A stretch of 64,000 nt of DNA from Haloplanus salinarum (GCF_024498175.1 NZ_CP101823.1:1178001-1242000); one strand, 5' to 3'. Counted from the first letter of the stretch, positions 43,910 through 52,702 are shown. Notes: generated by a model not told the origin, from the letters alone. Program-made: numbers and translations.

Positions 43910-44743
43910 ATGGTTGAGCGCACCTTCGAGTTCCTGCACCACAACGAGAGGGAGGAGAAGCCACGCGAGAGGGGCATCACGGAGATTCGGGGGCCCTACT
44001 ACGATCCGATGGGCCCTCGGGAGCTACGGGATATCCTAGAGACGATGGGCCAGTACGTCGACATCTACAAGTTCTCCGGCGGGTCGTTCGCGCTGATGCC
44101 CGAGGACGCCGTCACAGACCTCATCGACATCTGCCACGAACACGACGTGAAGGTCTCCACTGGAGGGTACATCGAGAACGTCCTCGTGCGGGACAACGAC
44201 AAGATCCACGAGTACTTTGAGGAAGCCGAGCGCCTTGGGTTCGACGTCGTCGAGATCTCCAGTGGATTCCTCGCAATGGGTAGCGACGACATCGTCCGCC
44301 TGACCGAGGTGGCAGATGAGGAGTACGATATCGAACCGAAACCCGAAATCAATGTCCAGTTCGGCGCGGGCGGTGCCTCTGATCCCGAGGAACTGGAGCG
44401 TCAAGGCCAGCAGGACCCCGAACAGGCAATCGAGGAGGGGCGAAAGCACCTCGACGCAGGCGCGGACTTGCTGATGGTCGAGGCTGAAGGGATTACCGAA
44501 GAGGTCGAAGAGTGGCGCACCGACGTCGCCTACCGGATCGCCAACGAACTCGGCACGGAGAATCTGGTGTTCGAGGCTCCAGGACCGGAGATGTTCGAGT
44601 GGTACATCAAGAACTTCGGCCCCGAGGTGAACCTGTTCGTCGACAACAGCCAGATCGTCGAGCTGGAGTGTATGCGCTCGGGCCTGTGGGGCAAGGCGAC
44701 GACGTGGGGGCGCACTGTCACTTGGAAAGATAAACGCGAGTAA
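43910..44743 (+). CDS. comA: Phosphosulfolactate synthase (ComA) homologue
   Basis: 277 residues. KPRERGITEIRGPYYDPMGP, KFSGGSFALMPEDAVTDLID, STGGYIENVLVRDNDKIHEY, GFDVVEISSGFLAM and NLFVDNSQIVELECMRSGLW are the TIM-barrel landmarks of ComA. ComA adds sulfite to phosphoenolpyruvate, the first step of coenzyme M synthesis in methanogens. Haloarchaea do not make coenzyme M, so here it probably acts in sulfolactate or another C3-sulfonate pathway. ComB/ComC are not in the window. It follows the PrpD-like gene. Confidence 0.87.
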   Translation: MVERTFEFLHHNEREEKPRERGITEIRGPYYDPMGPRELRDILETMGQYVDIYKFSGGSFALMPEDAVTDLIDICHEHDVKVSTGGYIENVLVRDNDKIHEYFEEAERLGFDVVEISSGFLAMGSDDIVRLTEVADEEYDIEPKPEINVQFGAGGASDPEELERQGQQDPEQAIEEGRKHLDAGADLLMVEAEGITEEVEEWRTDVAYRIANELGTENLVFEAPGPEMFEWYIKNFGPEVNLFVDNSQIVELECMRSGLWGKATTWGRTVTWKDKRE

Positions 44744-44993
44744 CGAGCACGACGTTTGACCGCACTCGTCCGGACGGGACTCGCACTGAGACTCACATAC
44801 CGTCTGCAATTAGTGGTCAGCGATCAGTAATTCTTGTTCGGAGTGTTTGCTGCATACACTCTCTGGGTCTTGTTTAGATGCCTGATTTCATCGGATAAAG
44901 CCCTTGATCCCGGTGGGTTCCACTTGATCGGCGGAGTCACGAGCGTTCGTTTGAGTCAACTGGCTATGATGTACTGTTCAGAATAATGAACGA
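44744..44993. other. Gap with no recognised gene
   Basis: 250 bp of moderate GC between comA and the convergent zinc-ribbon gene. No open frame looks protein-like; no strong hairpin was seen. Confidence 0.3.
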
Positions 44994-45137
44994 TTAGTCA
45001 TGCGGGACAGCTGTGTTTCGCATTGGGCCACCACAATCGGGACACTTGTTTCCCTGCCCCGCGTTTTTAACACCGGTTCCACACTCTCGGCACACATACA
45101 CCGTTCCTTCAGAGTGATCCGGATCGGTTTCTCTCAT
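44994..45137 (-). CDS. Tiny rubrerythrin-like zinc-ribbon protein
   Basis: 47 residues starting MRETDPDHSEGTVYVCRECG and ending KCPDCGGPMRNTAVPHD. Two CxxC knuckles (CREC, CPDC) bind one metal ion. Haloarchaeal genomes carry many such one-knuckle-pair proteins; they are short, acidic and of unknown role. Lies 57 bp after the DUF8106-like gene, in the same direction, so it may belong to the TFB transcript. Confidence 0.7.
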   Translation of the reverse strand: MRETDPDHSEGTVYVCRECGTGVKNAGQGNKCPDCGGPMRNTAVPHD

Positions 45138-45193
45138 TATCTACCAGTAGAGGCTCAAGACTGTTAAGATACAGGCTGCACCCTCACAGTACT

Positions 45194-45343
45194 TTAGCTA
45201 ACGGCGAATAGTCGAGCTCCACAGTCTGGGCATTCGAGCCGGTACTGGCCACCATCAGAAGGAACGTTCCAATCGCCTTCAATGGGGCTTTCGTGCCCAC
45301 ATGACGAACAGAAGAGGACTGCTTTCCGCTTAGATCTATTCAC
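45194..45343 (-). CDS. Small zinc-finger protein (DUF8106-like), overlapping TFB
   Basis: 49 residues from GTG 45343: VNRSKRKAVLFCSSCGHESP, a middle GDWNVPSDGGQYRLECPDCG and a short tail. CSSC and CPDC form a zinc ribbon; the pattern KA-LFCSSCGH..GDW matches a haloarchaeal family I know as DUF8106. The GTG overlaps the TFB stop by four bases (GTGA), so it is co-translated with a general transcription factor. Function unknown. Confidence 0.7.
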   Translation of the reverse strand: MNRSKRKAVLFCSSCGHESPIEGDWNVPSDGGQYRLECPDCGARLFAVS

Positions 45344-46332
45344 CCACTTGACACCTCGTCTGCCGCTTCAAGAATTTCCGTGTACCGGTTCCGAATCGTG
45401 ACCTTGCTCACGTTAGCGATTTCGGCCAGATCGTCCTGGATGACGTCTTGATTTGTGAGTTTGGCAGCTGCATATAGCGCTGATGCTGCAATCCCGACTG
45501 GGTTTCGCCCACTGTGAACACCCGCTTCGACTGCAGCTTGAGTCAGTTCCCGACTTCGACGTTCCGTTTCATCGGGACACTCCAGCTGGGAAGCGAACCG
45601 GGCAATGTATGCTTCGGGATCCGTCGGGGCCATTTCGAGCTCCAGTTCATCTGCCAGATAGCGATAGGTGCGCTCGATCTCGATTTTATCGACACGACTC
45701 ACGGCAGTAACTTCATCGAGTGTCCGGGGCGCATTCTCCAGACGTGACCCGGCGTAGAGGGCTGCTGTTGCCATTCCCTCGATCGACCGGCCCCGGAGCA
45801 TGTCCTTTTCCAGTGCCTGCCGATACAACACACTCGTCGTTTCCCTGATCGGATCGGGACATCCAAGCGCGGAGGCCATCCGGTTGATCTCCCCCAGCGC
45901 CTGCTTTAGATTCCGTTCCCGATTGTTTTTCGTCCGAAACCTCTCGTCCCATTTCCGAAGACGTCGCATTTTCTTTCGCTGACGAGACGAGAGCGACCGT
46001 CCATACGCGTCTTCGTCTCGCCAGTCGATAACCGTCGACAGGCCGCCATCGTGTAATTGCTGGGTTTGGGGGGCTCCGACCCGCGACTTGTCATTCTTTT
46101 CGCGCGAATCGAACGCACGCCATTCAGGTCCGCGGTCAATCTGATCTGATTCGAGTACGCGACCACAGTCTTGACAGTGGGTTTCGGCTTGTGCCTCGTC
46201 GTGGACGATGCGTCCACTGCACTCCGGGCACGTTTTGGCCGACAGGTCATTCTGCTCTTCTTCGGCCGTCTCACCGTGTTCCTCGGGAGAGCCCTCTTCG
46301 CGAACCCTTGGCGTAGTAAATGACCCAGTCAC
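45340..46332 (-). CDS. tfb: Transcription initiation factor TFB
   Basis: 330 residues from GTG 46332, preceded by a purine-rich GGGGGAG; the frame is open further but without conserved sequence. Zinc ribbon CPECSGRIV/HCQDCGRV at about residues 34-57, B-reader/linker (GPEWRAFDSREKNDKSR), then two cyclin-like repeats with a recognition helix at the end (DDLAEIANVSKVTIRNRYTEI). TFB bridges TBP at the TATA/BRE to RNA polymerase. Haloarchaea have many TFB paralogues that set different gene programmes; this looks like an accessory copy on a mosaic region. It is co-translated with a small zinc-finger protein. Confidence 0.92.
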   Translation of the reverse strand: MTGSFTTPRVREEGSPEEHGETAEEEQNDLSAKTCPECSGRIVHDEAQAETHCQDCGRVLESDQIDRGPEWRAFDSREKNDKSRVGAPQTQQLHDGGLSTVIDWRDEDAYGRSLSSRQRKKMRRLRKWDERFRTKNNRERNLKQALGEINRMASALGCPDPIRETTSVLYRQALEKDMLRGRSIEGMATAALYAGSRLENAPRTLDEVTAVSRVDKIEIERTYRYLADELELEMAPTDPEAYIARFASQLECPDETERRSRELTQAAVEAGVHSGRNPVGIAASALYAAAKLTNQDVIQDDLAEIANVSKVTIRNRYTEILEAADEVSSG

Positions 46333-46661
46333 GTTCAGCTCCCCCCGATAACAGAGCGGGAGCGTCGCTGCCGGCGGGACAAGCGGATATCCCAAGCCCG
46401 GCAACTCCGGAAAGTAGCAGACGAACTGGGTATACCGGCTCTGAGCAGAGGTCGGCTATCAGACTGCTTCCTGGACTGACGAGCGGTGAATAATGATACC
46501 ATATGCCGCTTTTGAGCCTGTGCGATAGTAAGTTTTTATATAGCAAAAATCGATTACCAATTTGAATACTCAGAATTAGAGATTGGGAGATTATTCGTAA
46601 AGATGGCTATCAAAGATAGTTATGAATCAAACTTATGGGCCCAGAGTCTCAACGTAAGTTC
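46333..46661. promoter_or_regulatory. Divergent promoter region of TFB and sufB
   Basis: 329 bp with no gene. The right half is AT-rich; TTTTTATATA at 46533-46542 is a good TATA candidate for sufB (leader of about 95 nt) or for an unannotated transcript. No operator palindrome was recognised. Confidence 0.4.
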
Positions 46662-48092
46662 ATGAGTTCAGAACAAGACCATCTTCAGGACACCGATACC
46701 GAAGCTCGCTTCGAGTTCAAGAAGGAGGAGAAGTCGGCCTTCGAGGCTGAGAAAGGGCTCACCGAGGAGACCATCCGCCTGATCTCGGAAGACAAAGACG
46801 AGCCCGAGTGGATGCTCCAGCGCCGGCTGCGAGCGTTGAAGCAGTTCCAGGAGATGCCGATGCCAACCGACTGGCCCGGTCAGCCTGACCTGAGCGAGGT
46901 CGACATCGACGAAATCGTCCCCTACATTCGCCCGGACATCGAGACGCGCGGCGGCGCCGAGAACTGGGAAGACCTTCCCGAGGAGATTCAGGACACCTTC
47001 GACAAACTGGGCATTCCCGAGGCGGAGAAGAACGCCCTCTCGGGCGTCGGCGCCCAGTACGAGTCCGAGATCGTCTACCAGAACATGCAAGAGCGCTGGG
47101 AGGACAAGGGCGTCATCTTCTGTGACATGGACAAGGCCGTCCAAGAGCATGAAGACATTGTCAAGGAGTACTTCATGACCAAGGCCGTCCCGCCCAGCGA
47201 CAACAAGTTCGCGGCGCTACACGGTGCGATCTGGTCGGGCGGCTCGTTCGTCTACGTCCCCGAGGACACGAACGTCGACATGCCCGTGCAGGCGTACTTC
47301 CGGATGAACTCCGAGGGGATGGGTCAGTTCGAGCACACCCTCATCGTCGCCGAGGAGAACTCCGAAGTTCACTACATCGAGGGCTGTTCCGCGCCGAAGT
47401 ACTCGGCGTTCAATCTGCACAGCGGTGGCGTCGAAGTGTTCGTCAAGGAGAACGCCCACGTCCAGTACTCGACGGTCCAAAACTGGTCGAAGAACACCTA
47501 CAACCTCAACACCAAACGCGCCCTCGCCGAAAAGGACGCCACAATGGAGTGGGTGTCGGGGTCGATGGGCTCGAAAGCCACGATGCTGTACCCGTCGACC
47601 ATCCTCAAGGGCCCCGGCGCGACGGACAACCACATCACCATCGCCATGGCTGGCGAAGGACAGAACATCGACACCGGCGCGAAGGTCTACCACAACGCGC
47701 CTGACACGAAGTCGACTATCGAGTCCAAGTCCATCTCGAAAGACGGCGGCCGCACCAACTACCGCGGGCTGGTCCACATGGCCGACGGCGCCGAGAACTC
47801 CTCGACCAGCGTGGAGTGTGACGCCCTGATGTTCGACAACGAGTCGACATCGGACACGATGCCGTACATGGAGATCCAGGAGAACAAGGTCGACGTCGCC
47901 CACGAGGCGACGGTCGGGAAGATCGGCGACGAGGACGTCTTCTACCTCGAATCACGTGGGCTGGACGACGACGACGCCAAGCAGATGATTGTCGCTGGCT
48001 TCATCGAACCGCTCACGGAGGAACTGCCCATCGAGTACGCGGTCGAAATGAACCGGCTCATCGAACTCGAGATGGAGGGATCGCTCGGGTAG
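46662..48092 (+). CDS. sufB: Fe-S cluster assembly protein SufB
   Basis: 476 residues from ATG 46662 (MSSEQDHLQDTD); nine upstream codons are less likely. KNALSGVGAQYESEIVYQNM, GVIFCDMDKAVQEHEDIVKE, SGGSFVYVPEDTNVDMPVQA and HYIEGCSAPKYSAFNLHSGG, with VQNWSKNTYNLNTKRALAEK, define SufB. It normally works in the SufBC2D scaffold. Neither SufC nor SufD is in the window, so this is an orphan or second copy that must borrow them. A ferredoxin follows after 46 bp in the same direction. Confidence 0.92.
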   Translation: MSSEQDHLQDTDTEARFEFKKEEKSAFEAEKGLTEETIRLISEDKDEPEWMLQRRLRALKQFQEMPMPTDWPGQPDLSEVDIDEIVPYIRPDIETRGGAENWEDLPEEIQDTFDKLGIPEAEKNALSGVGAQYESEIVYQNMQERWEDKGVIFCDMDKAVQEHEDIVKEYFMTKAVPPSDNKFAALHGAIWSGGSFVYVPEDTNVDMPVQAYFRMNSEGMGQFEHTLIVAEENSEVHYIEGCSAPKYSAFNLHSGGVEVFVKENAHVQYSTVQNWSKNTYNLNTKRALAEKDATMEWVSGSMGSKATMLYPSTILKGPGATDNHITIAMAGEGQNIDTGAKVYHNAPDTKSTIESKSISKDGGRTNYRGLVHMADGAENSSTSVECDALMFDNESTSDTMPYMEIQENKVDVAHEATVGKIGDEDVFYLESRGLDDDDAKQMIVAGFIEPLTEELPIEYAVEMNRLIELEMEGSLG

Positions 48093-48138
48093 TGACCAGG
48101 TCGGCTGAACGCTACACAACGTACGAGAGGATATCTCG

Positions 48139-48492
48139 ATGGCTATCGATCCGAATTTCGAGAACTCCCACGAGGAAGTTGACCGGCACGAGGACCACCG
48201 GGTATGGACGACAGATGGCGAGGAACCAAGGGAGGACGAACAGGGCATCCACGGAACCCACGTCGCAGTGGATTTCGACATCTGTATCGCGGACGGGGCC
48301 TGTCTGGAGGACTGCCCCGTCGACGTGTTCGAGTGGACCGATACCCCTGGCCACCCCGAGTCCGAAATCAAGGCCGATCCCACCTACGAGGACCAGTGCA
48401 TCGACTGTATGCTCTGTGTCGATGTCTGCCCTGTCGACGCCATCGACGTTGACCCGGGACGTGCTGGGAGGCTCCGAACTCGGGGTGGATGA
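48139..48492 (+). CDS. Two-cluster (7Fe/8Fe) ferredoxin
   Basis: 117 residues. The C-terminal half has CIADGACLEDCPVDVFEW and CIDCMLCVDVCPVDAIDV, giving two cluster sites; the first uses CxxxxxCxxxCP, the spacing of a 3Fe-4S/4Fe-4S site. The N-terminal 40 residues are acidic and histidine-rich (EVDRHEDHRVWTTDGEE), an extension common in haloarchaea and thermophile zinc ferredoxins. It probably supplies electrons for Fe-S assembly or another oxidoreductase. It lies between sufB and a zinc-ribbon protein, all in one direction. Confidence 0.87.
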   Translation: MAIDPNFENSHEEVDRHEDHRVWTTDGEEPREDEQGIHGTHVAVDFDICIADGACLEDCPVDVFEWTDTPGHPESEIKADPTYEDQCIDCMLCVDVCPVDAIDVDPGRAGRLRTRGG

Positions 48493-48501
48493 GCGCTGAC
48501 G

Positions 48502-48888
48502 ATGATTCTGACATTACAGTGTTACCGGTGTGGAACCGACTACGAGTACGTTGGCACCTCGCCACATCCCGGCCAGTGCCAGGCGTGTGGCTCGCCGTGT
48601 GTTCCCCCTGCAGGGAGTCTCAGCGTCCTCAACAGCGCTCACTGGGAGAGCGCAAACGGCCTCTCGAAAGTCTGGGTGTATGCGCTCGACGAACGAGATC
48701 GCCCGTTCGAATTCGAGGTCGCCGCACAGGGCAATCGTGGAAAGTTAGTGGCACTGAGAGTCGACGGTATATCAGTTGCTCCACAAGTAGACGAGACACT
48801 CGAAACGCTTCCCCCGGCAGTGGAAACCGAACTCGCTGAGGCAGGAATCGAACGAGTAGATCCCAATACACCCAAACAATCGAAGTGA
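48502..48888 (+). CDS. Zinc-ribbon protein of unknown function
   Basis: 128 residues. N-terminal zinc ribbon CYRCGTDYEYVG/CQACGSPCVPP at about residues 7-36, then a compact domain (SKVWVYALDERDRPFEFEVA, AQGNRGKLVALRVDGISVAP) with alternating strands. It starts 9 bp after the ferredoxin stop, so it belongs to the sufB-ferredoxin transcript. No family recognised. Could be a metal-handling accessory or a regulator. Confidence 0.65.
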   Translation: MILTLQCYRCGTDYEYVGTSPHPGQCQACGSPCVPPAGSLSVLNSAHWESANGLSKVWVYALDERDRPFEFEVAAQGNRGKLVALRVDGISVAPQVDETLETLPPAVETELAEAGIERVDPNTPKQSK

Positions 48889-49333
48889 TGACAAGCAGTC
48901 ATTTGAGCGACTGGTGACCCGGAATGAGAAATAATGCGACAGAGACTCCAGCTGTCAGTATCGAGTGGCGGAGAGGATAGCAACACGATCTCAGATGTCA
49001 GATTCACATACTTCAAATCCGACAAGGAGTAGCAGGGCATCATTTACCGAGACGAGAACTCCACCCCCTGGGAACAGCGCGAAGGACTCACCGAGAACAT
49101 GGCCGACATCCCCGACGGCGCCCCGGACGACGCGATTGACCTCGTCCGGGAGTTCCACTGAGCGATGACAGATACTGACACGTCGGTTCACCGTTCACCC
49201 GCTGTCCCAACCGGTGTCGTGTCGAACTATCGTGGGTACGCAGACGCTCTGATCAGCATTGCGGGTGTTCTGAATCACGTAGACGACGACACTCCCAGGT
49301 CCAGCATTGGACGCCTTCCGTATTGATAACACC
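48889..49333. other. Stretch with gene remnants and a possible 53-residue protein
   Basis: A frame with an in-frame TAG at about 49032 reads QGIIYRDENSTPWEQREGLT then ENMADIPDGAPDDAIDLVRE and stops at 49161; it looks like a decayed acidic protein. The frame 49165-49326 (ATG; MTDTDTSVHRSPAVPTGVVS) encodes 53 residues without a recognised family. Neither is assigned. Confidence 0.3.
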
Positions 49334-49483
49334 ATGCCAGAATGCAGCACCTGCGGAGAGCACGTTTCGGATCGGTTCAGACGAGTGTTTGGCGATGAGA
49401 CAGGCGTAGTGTATGCGTGTCCTGCTTGTTCAGCGAATGCTGCCATCGGAGAAGCGACACGCAAGCGGAGCGATCAGATATAA
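49334..49483 (+). CDS. Small zinc-finger protein (DUF7563-like)
   Basis: 49 residues: MPECSTCGEHVSDRFRRVFG then VVYACPACSANAAIGEATRK. CSTC and CPAC make a treble-clef/ribbon site; MPEC-xC--V-x-x-x-RVF matches a family of tiny haloarchaeal zinc proteins I know as DUF7563. Function unknown. Stands alone between remnants and a convergent gene. Confidence 0.65.
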   Translation: MPECSTCGEHVSDRFRRVFGDETGVVYACPACSANAAIGEATRKRSDQI

Positions 49484-49590
49484 CGCAACTCAGTAGCGCA
49501 GAGGGCGAGAGCGCAACGATATCACTACCGCTGTATTCGTGGCGACTATTTTTTGATCCACCCTCCAGATCAAGGGATCCCGCCCCGCGC

Positions 49591-49911
49591 TTACTCTTCA
49601 AATCCGAAGATCTGGCGCAATTCAGTTTCGATCCGGTCGACAAACTCCGTGAGAAGGGAATCAAAGGTCTCCTCGTCGCCGGGCAAGGTCTGTTTCCGCT
49701 CTTCAATATCGTCAGGTAAGGTGATGCGGAATTGTCCATCGCCCTCGTAGACCGGTTCACTCTCGTTGAGCACTTGTCGGTCGATGGCGCGAAGAACCTC
49801 TGAGTCGGCCTGTCCGTGGAGTTGCTGGTACGCATTCGAGTATGCCGTCTCCAGTTCTTCGAAGTAATGGACGTATTTGTCTTCGAATTTCTCCGGGTCG
49901 AATTCGGTCAT
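49591..49911 (-). CDS. DUF5783-like acidic protein
   Basis: 106 residues from ATG 49911 (a GTG one codon earlier is possible). MTEFDPEKFEDKYVHYFEEL, ETAYSNAYQQLHGQADSEVL, RAIDRQVLNESEPVYEGDGQ and EFVDRIETELRQIFGFEE match a haloarchaeal family I know as DUF5783, usually single-copy and of unknown role. All helical and acidic, no metal site. A second copy in an accessory region would fit the paralogue pattern around it. Confidence 0.7.
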   Translation of the reverse strand: MTEFDPEKFEDKYVHYFEELETAYSNAYQQLHGQADSEVLRAIDRQVLNESEPVYEGDGQFRITLPDDIEERKQTLPGDEETFDSLLTEFVDRIETELRQIFGFEE

Positions 49912-50091
49912 CACTGGATCGACGGGCGGAAGAATAAAAGATTCAATGCCCGGACCTGGCAGGGATTACACCTCCTCCCCTGGCCACTCGAGAGTCAGGG
50001 CACCCAATTATACCGCTGCTGATGTCACTTTGGAATAACTCAAAAATCATGTTAATTCAGAGTTATACGGCCAGAGTCGAAACAGAGGGGT

Positions 50092-50457
50092 ATGAGTTCC
50101 GAAGCGAAAAGTGAGGAGGACCTGCGCGAGGAAATCGTGACTTTCCTACAGAAGAACTTCCCACAAATCGAAATGCACGGGGGATCGGCAGCGATCCAGA
50201 ACCTTGACCGGGAAAGCGGCGAGGTGTCCATCCAGCTGGGGGGTGCGTGCAGCGGGTGCGGTATCTCTCCGATGACGATCCAGGCAATCAAGAAACGGAT
50301 GGTGAACGAGATTGCCGAAATAGAGACCGTTCACGCTAATACCGGCGGTGGTGGCGGGAGTGGCCACGACGGCAAGAGCCCGTCATTCCCTGGAGAAACA
50401 ACCGACACCGGGGAAAGCGGCGGAGAAGACGATGGAGCCCCGGCCGCGCCCTTCTAG
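50092..50457 (+). CDS. NifU C-terminal domain Fe-S scaffold/carrier
   Basis: 121 residues. FLQKNFPQIEMHGGSAAIQN, GEVSIQLGGACSGCGISPMT and IQAIKKRMVNEIAEIETV form a complete NifU C-terminal (Nfu) domain with the cluster-binding CSGC. A glycine-rich acidic tail of ~45 residues (TGGGGGSGHDGKSPSFPG) follows. Nfu proteins deliver 4Fe-4S clusters. It is the third Fe-S assembly gene in this 8-kb segment; start at ATG 50092 is clear. Confidence 0.9.
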   Translation: MSSEAKSEEDLREEIVTFLQKNFPQIEMHGGSAAIQNLDRESGEVSIQLGGACSGCGISPMTIQAIKKRMVNEIAEIETVHANTGGGGGSGHDGKSPSFPGETTDTGESGGEDDGAPAAPF

Positions 50458-50661
50458 AGGTTCTTTTTCAGGATATCAACACCCGTGCTCAAATCCGAGG
50501 GGCGGGTCAACAGCCTAGTCAATGATTGGTTGAAGATACGCTGTATATGATAGCGAACGCGATTCACCGTATCAGGGATTGCGTCGTCAGATTGTAACCT
50601 GCGTCAACAACAGAGACGGTCGGAAAGGCTTGGATGTGATCGCGAGAAACGCATCCCAGGT
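50458..50661. other. Gap without a recognised gene
   Basis: About 200 bp between convergent genes. A short minus- and plus-strand frame pair shows no protein-like pattern. No strong terminator hairpin was recognised. Confidence 0.3.
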
Positions 50662-50922
50662 CTATGACTGGGACGTGTGACCGCCGTGTTTCCGGTACCA
50701 GACACGCTCGCCGACGGGTGACTCCTCCTCGTCGATATCCAGCCGACTCACGAACAGGTCGCGAACGGCGAGCGTGACGACGAGGTCTATCGTCTTGCCC
50801 TCCTCGGGGGTGACCGTGACGACACAGTGGCCGTCTCGCTCTGCGACCGACGCGATCGTCCCGACCGACCACCGATCACGGTGGTGAGCGGGCTCCCGTG
50901 CGTGAATACGGTCGTGACTCAT
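50662..50922 (-). CDS. Small haloarchaeal protein ending VWYRKHGGH
   Basis: 86 residues from ATG 50922 (MSHDRIHAREPAHHRDRWSV); the upstream frame is a shadow of the SDR gene. VTVTPEEGKTIDLVVTLAVR then DLFVSRLDIDEEESPVGERV is a beta-rich domain ending in VWYRKHGGHTSQS. It resembles small haloarchaeal DUF7861-like proteins of unknown function. It starts 10 bp after the SDR stop, so the two are co-transcribed. A second, truncated copy of its C-terminus is at 54002-54106. Confidence 0.6.
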   Translation of the reverse strand: MSHDRIHAREPAHHRDRWSVGTIASVAERDGHCVVTVTPEEGKTIDLVVTLAVRDLFVSRLDIDEEESPVGERVWYRKHGGHTSQS

Positions 50923-50932
50923 GCTGGGGGAG

Positions 50933-51886
50933 TCAGACGTCACCCGGGGTCGTCCCATCGCCGGCCGCGACGGGCTGTCGGTCGCGTTCCGCCAGTGGCT
51001 CGTCGATGCCGAGTAGCGTTGCACTCTCCGACCAGAGCCGCCGGGAAGCCTCGCTATCCCGGGCGGCCTCGGAGGGGGTGCGCGGCTTCTGGTTCGTGAA
51101 GTACCGCCCGGATACCTCCGCAGCGCGTGGCGAGACGGCGACGAACAGGATTTCTGCGGCCCCGTCGACGACAGACGTCACCCCGGGGACCGCTTCAAGT
51201 CGCTGGAACAGGCCTGGGAGCGGTCCAGGGAGGAACCGACTGAACCCACTCCCCGGAATCGCGCCCGGATGGATACTGTTGGAGGTGACCCTGCGATCGG
51301 TTGCGTCGAGTCTTCTGGCGAGTTCCGTGGCGAAGAGGATGTTCGCGAGTTTCGAGTGGCTGTATGTTTTGAATCCGGTGTATCGATCGGCGCCCCGGAC
51401 CCGGTCCAGATCCAGCGAGACCCCCTTGTGAGCGTCGGAGGCAGTCGTGACGATCCGGGCGCCCTCGCGGAGGTGATCAAGCAGGTCAGCCGTCAGCAGG
51501 TATGGTGACAGGTGGTTGATGTGGAAGGTGTACTCGACGCCAGCGTCGGTCAGCCCCCCGTTCCGGAACAGCCCGCCGGCGTTGTTGACGAGGAGGTCGA
51601 TCCCCTCGGTCTCTTCGCGCACAGCGCTCGCGAGATCTTGGACCGCCTCAAGATTCGCGAAGTCTGCCTGGACAAACGTCGCGTCGGCGCCAGTCCGGGA
51701 GAGTTCCTCGACCACTTCCGCGCCGGCCTGTGGGTCCCGGCCGTGGACGACGACGTCCGCGCCGAGTCGGCCGAGCGACAGCGCGGCGGCGCGACCGATT
51801 CCGCTCGTCGATCCCGTGACCAGGGCCTGGAGTCCGGTACAGTCGACGTCGGACACGCCCGCCAGGGTTTCTGGGAGTTCACTCAT
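50933..51886 (-). CDS. Short-chain dehydrogenase/reductase (SDR)
   Basis: 317 residues. Rossmann motif ALVTGSTSGIGRAAALSLGR (about residues 21-40), LLVNNAGGLFRNGG (about 101-114), catalytic Ser in ARIVTTASDAHKG and Tyr/Lys in KTYSHSKLANILFA (about 174-187). It resembles retinol-dehydrogenase-like and protochlorophyllide-reductase-like SDRs with a longer C-terminus; substrate unknown. The HGRD after strand 2 suggests NADP(H). Followed by a small protein on the same strand. Confidence 0.88.
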   Translation of the reverse strand: MSELPETLAGVSDVDCTGLQALVTGSTSGIGRAAALSLGRLGADVVVHGRDPQAGAEVVEELSRTGADATFVQADFANLEAVQDLASAVREETEGIDLLVNNAGGLFRNGGLTDAGVEYTFHINHLSPYLLTADLLDHLREGARIVTTASDAHKGVSLDLDRVRGADRYTGFKTYSHSKLANILFATELARRLDATDRRVTSNSIHPGAIPGSGFSRFLPGPLPGLFQRLEAVPGVTSVVDGAAEILFVAVSPRAAEVSGRYFTNQKPRTPSEAARDSEASRRLWSESATLLGIDEPLAERDRQPVAAGDGTTPGDV

Positions 51887-51965
51887 TACGTGTTACAGGA
51901 GGTCGACAGCCAAAACACCATCACCTCGGCCCGAAGCACTGTGGGTCGCCAGAGGCACCTCGCCC

Positions 51966-52202
51966 TCAGTTCCCGGTGTCTTGTAACATCTGTTTCATCT
52001 GGTCCAGCTTGAGGTAGACGGCGAGACCAAGTATCGTCGCCGGCCACAGCCCGACGAACTGCCCTCGCTGTTTTTCACCACGGACGTAGTAGTAGTACAG
52101 AGCGAGCGCAACGGAGCCCATTGCTGCCATCGCCCCGGGGCCGAGGCCGCTCTCGTCCAGTTCTCGTGCTACTCCTGTCGGTTCGTCAGTTGATTCACTC
52201 AT
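51966..52202 (-). CDS. Small two-segment membrane protein
   Basis: 78 residues from ATG 52202 (MSESTDEPTGVARELDESGL). Two hydrophobic stretches, AMAAMGSVALALYYYYV and VGLWPATILGLAVYLKL, separated by a charged loop, suggest two membrane helices. The run of four Tyr in the first is unusual. No family recognised. It precedes the SDR gene with a 79-bp gap. Confidence 0.55.
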   Translation of the reverse strand: MSESTDEPTGVARELDESGLGPGAMAAMGSVALALYYYYVRGEKQRGQFVGLWPATILGLAVYLKLDQMKQMLQDTGN

Positions 52203-52375
52203 AGGTGAGCTAGCACTCGGAAGTGGATTAATGGTCGGTATTTTGATATCCGGGCGGTTTTTGATTACATGGGTAACTCTTCCTAGCGGTGGTCGAGAGG
52301 GACGCCCGCTCGGCACGACGAAGCCGTCCCCGTGTGAGAACAAACGCGTAAGGCCATAACACCACAACGGGGTGC

Positions 52376-52702
52376 ATGCGAACGACAGTCACCGAACACG
52401 CCGGTCTCCTGCTCGCCCGAATCGAAGACGACGAGTTCGTGTTCGAGGTGAACTTCGAGACGATCGAACCCACTGACGTGACACTCCGCTTCCGTCGCGA
52501 CGGCGAGAAAGTCGGCAGCATCTACAACGATGATGGGACCGAGAAGACGATGGCACGGCTGACGACGGCCCGGGAAGGGGACGACTTCATCGGCGTTCGC
52601 GTGCCGAAGGAGTTCGTCTCGGAGGTCCTGACAGCAGCCGTCGAGACGGGGCGCGTCACCGACGAGTCGGCCGCCGAGGGCTACCGGCTGCGCGTCCTCT
52701 GA
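52376..52702 (+). CDS. Small acidic protein, unknown function
   Basis: 108 residues. LLLARIEDDEFVFEVNFETI, EPTDVTLRFRRDGEKVGSIY and a helical end (VPKEFVSEVLTAAVETGRVT). A single alpha/beta domain with no metal or catalytic motif. GC-rich and regular codon use, ATG start, convergent with the UspA pseudogene. Family not recognised. Confidence 0.55.
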   Translation: MRTTVTEHAGLLLARIEDDEFVFEVNFETIEPTDVTLRFRRDGEKVGSIYNDDGTEKTMARLTTAREGDDFIGVRVPKEFVSEVLTAAVETGRVTDESAAEGYRLRVL

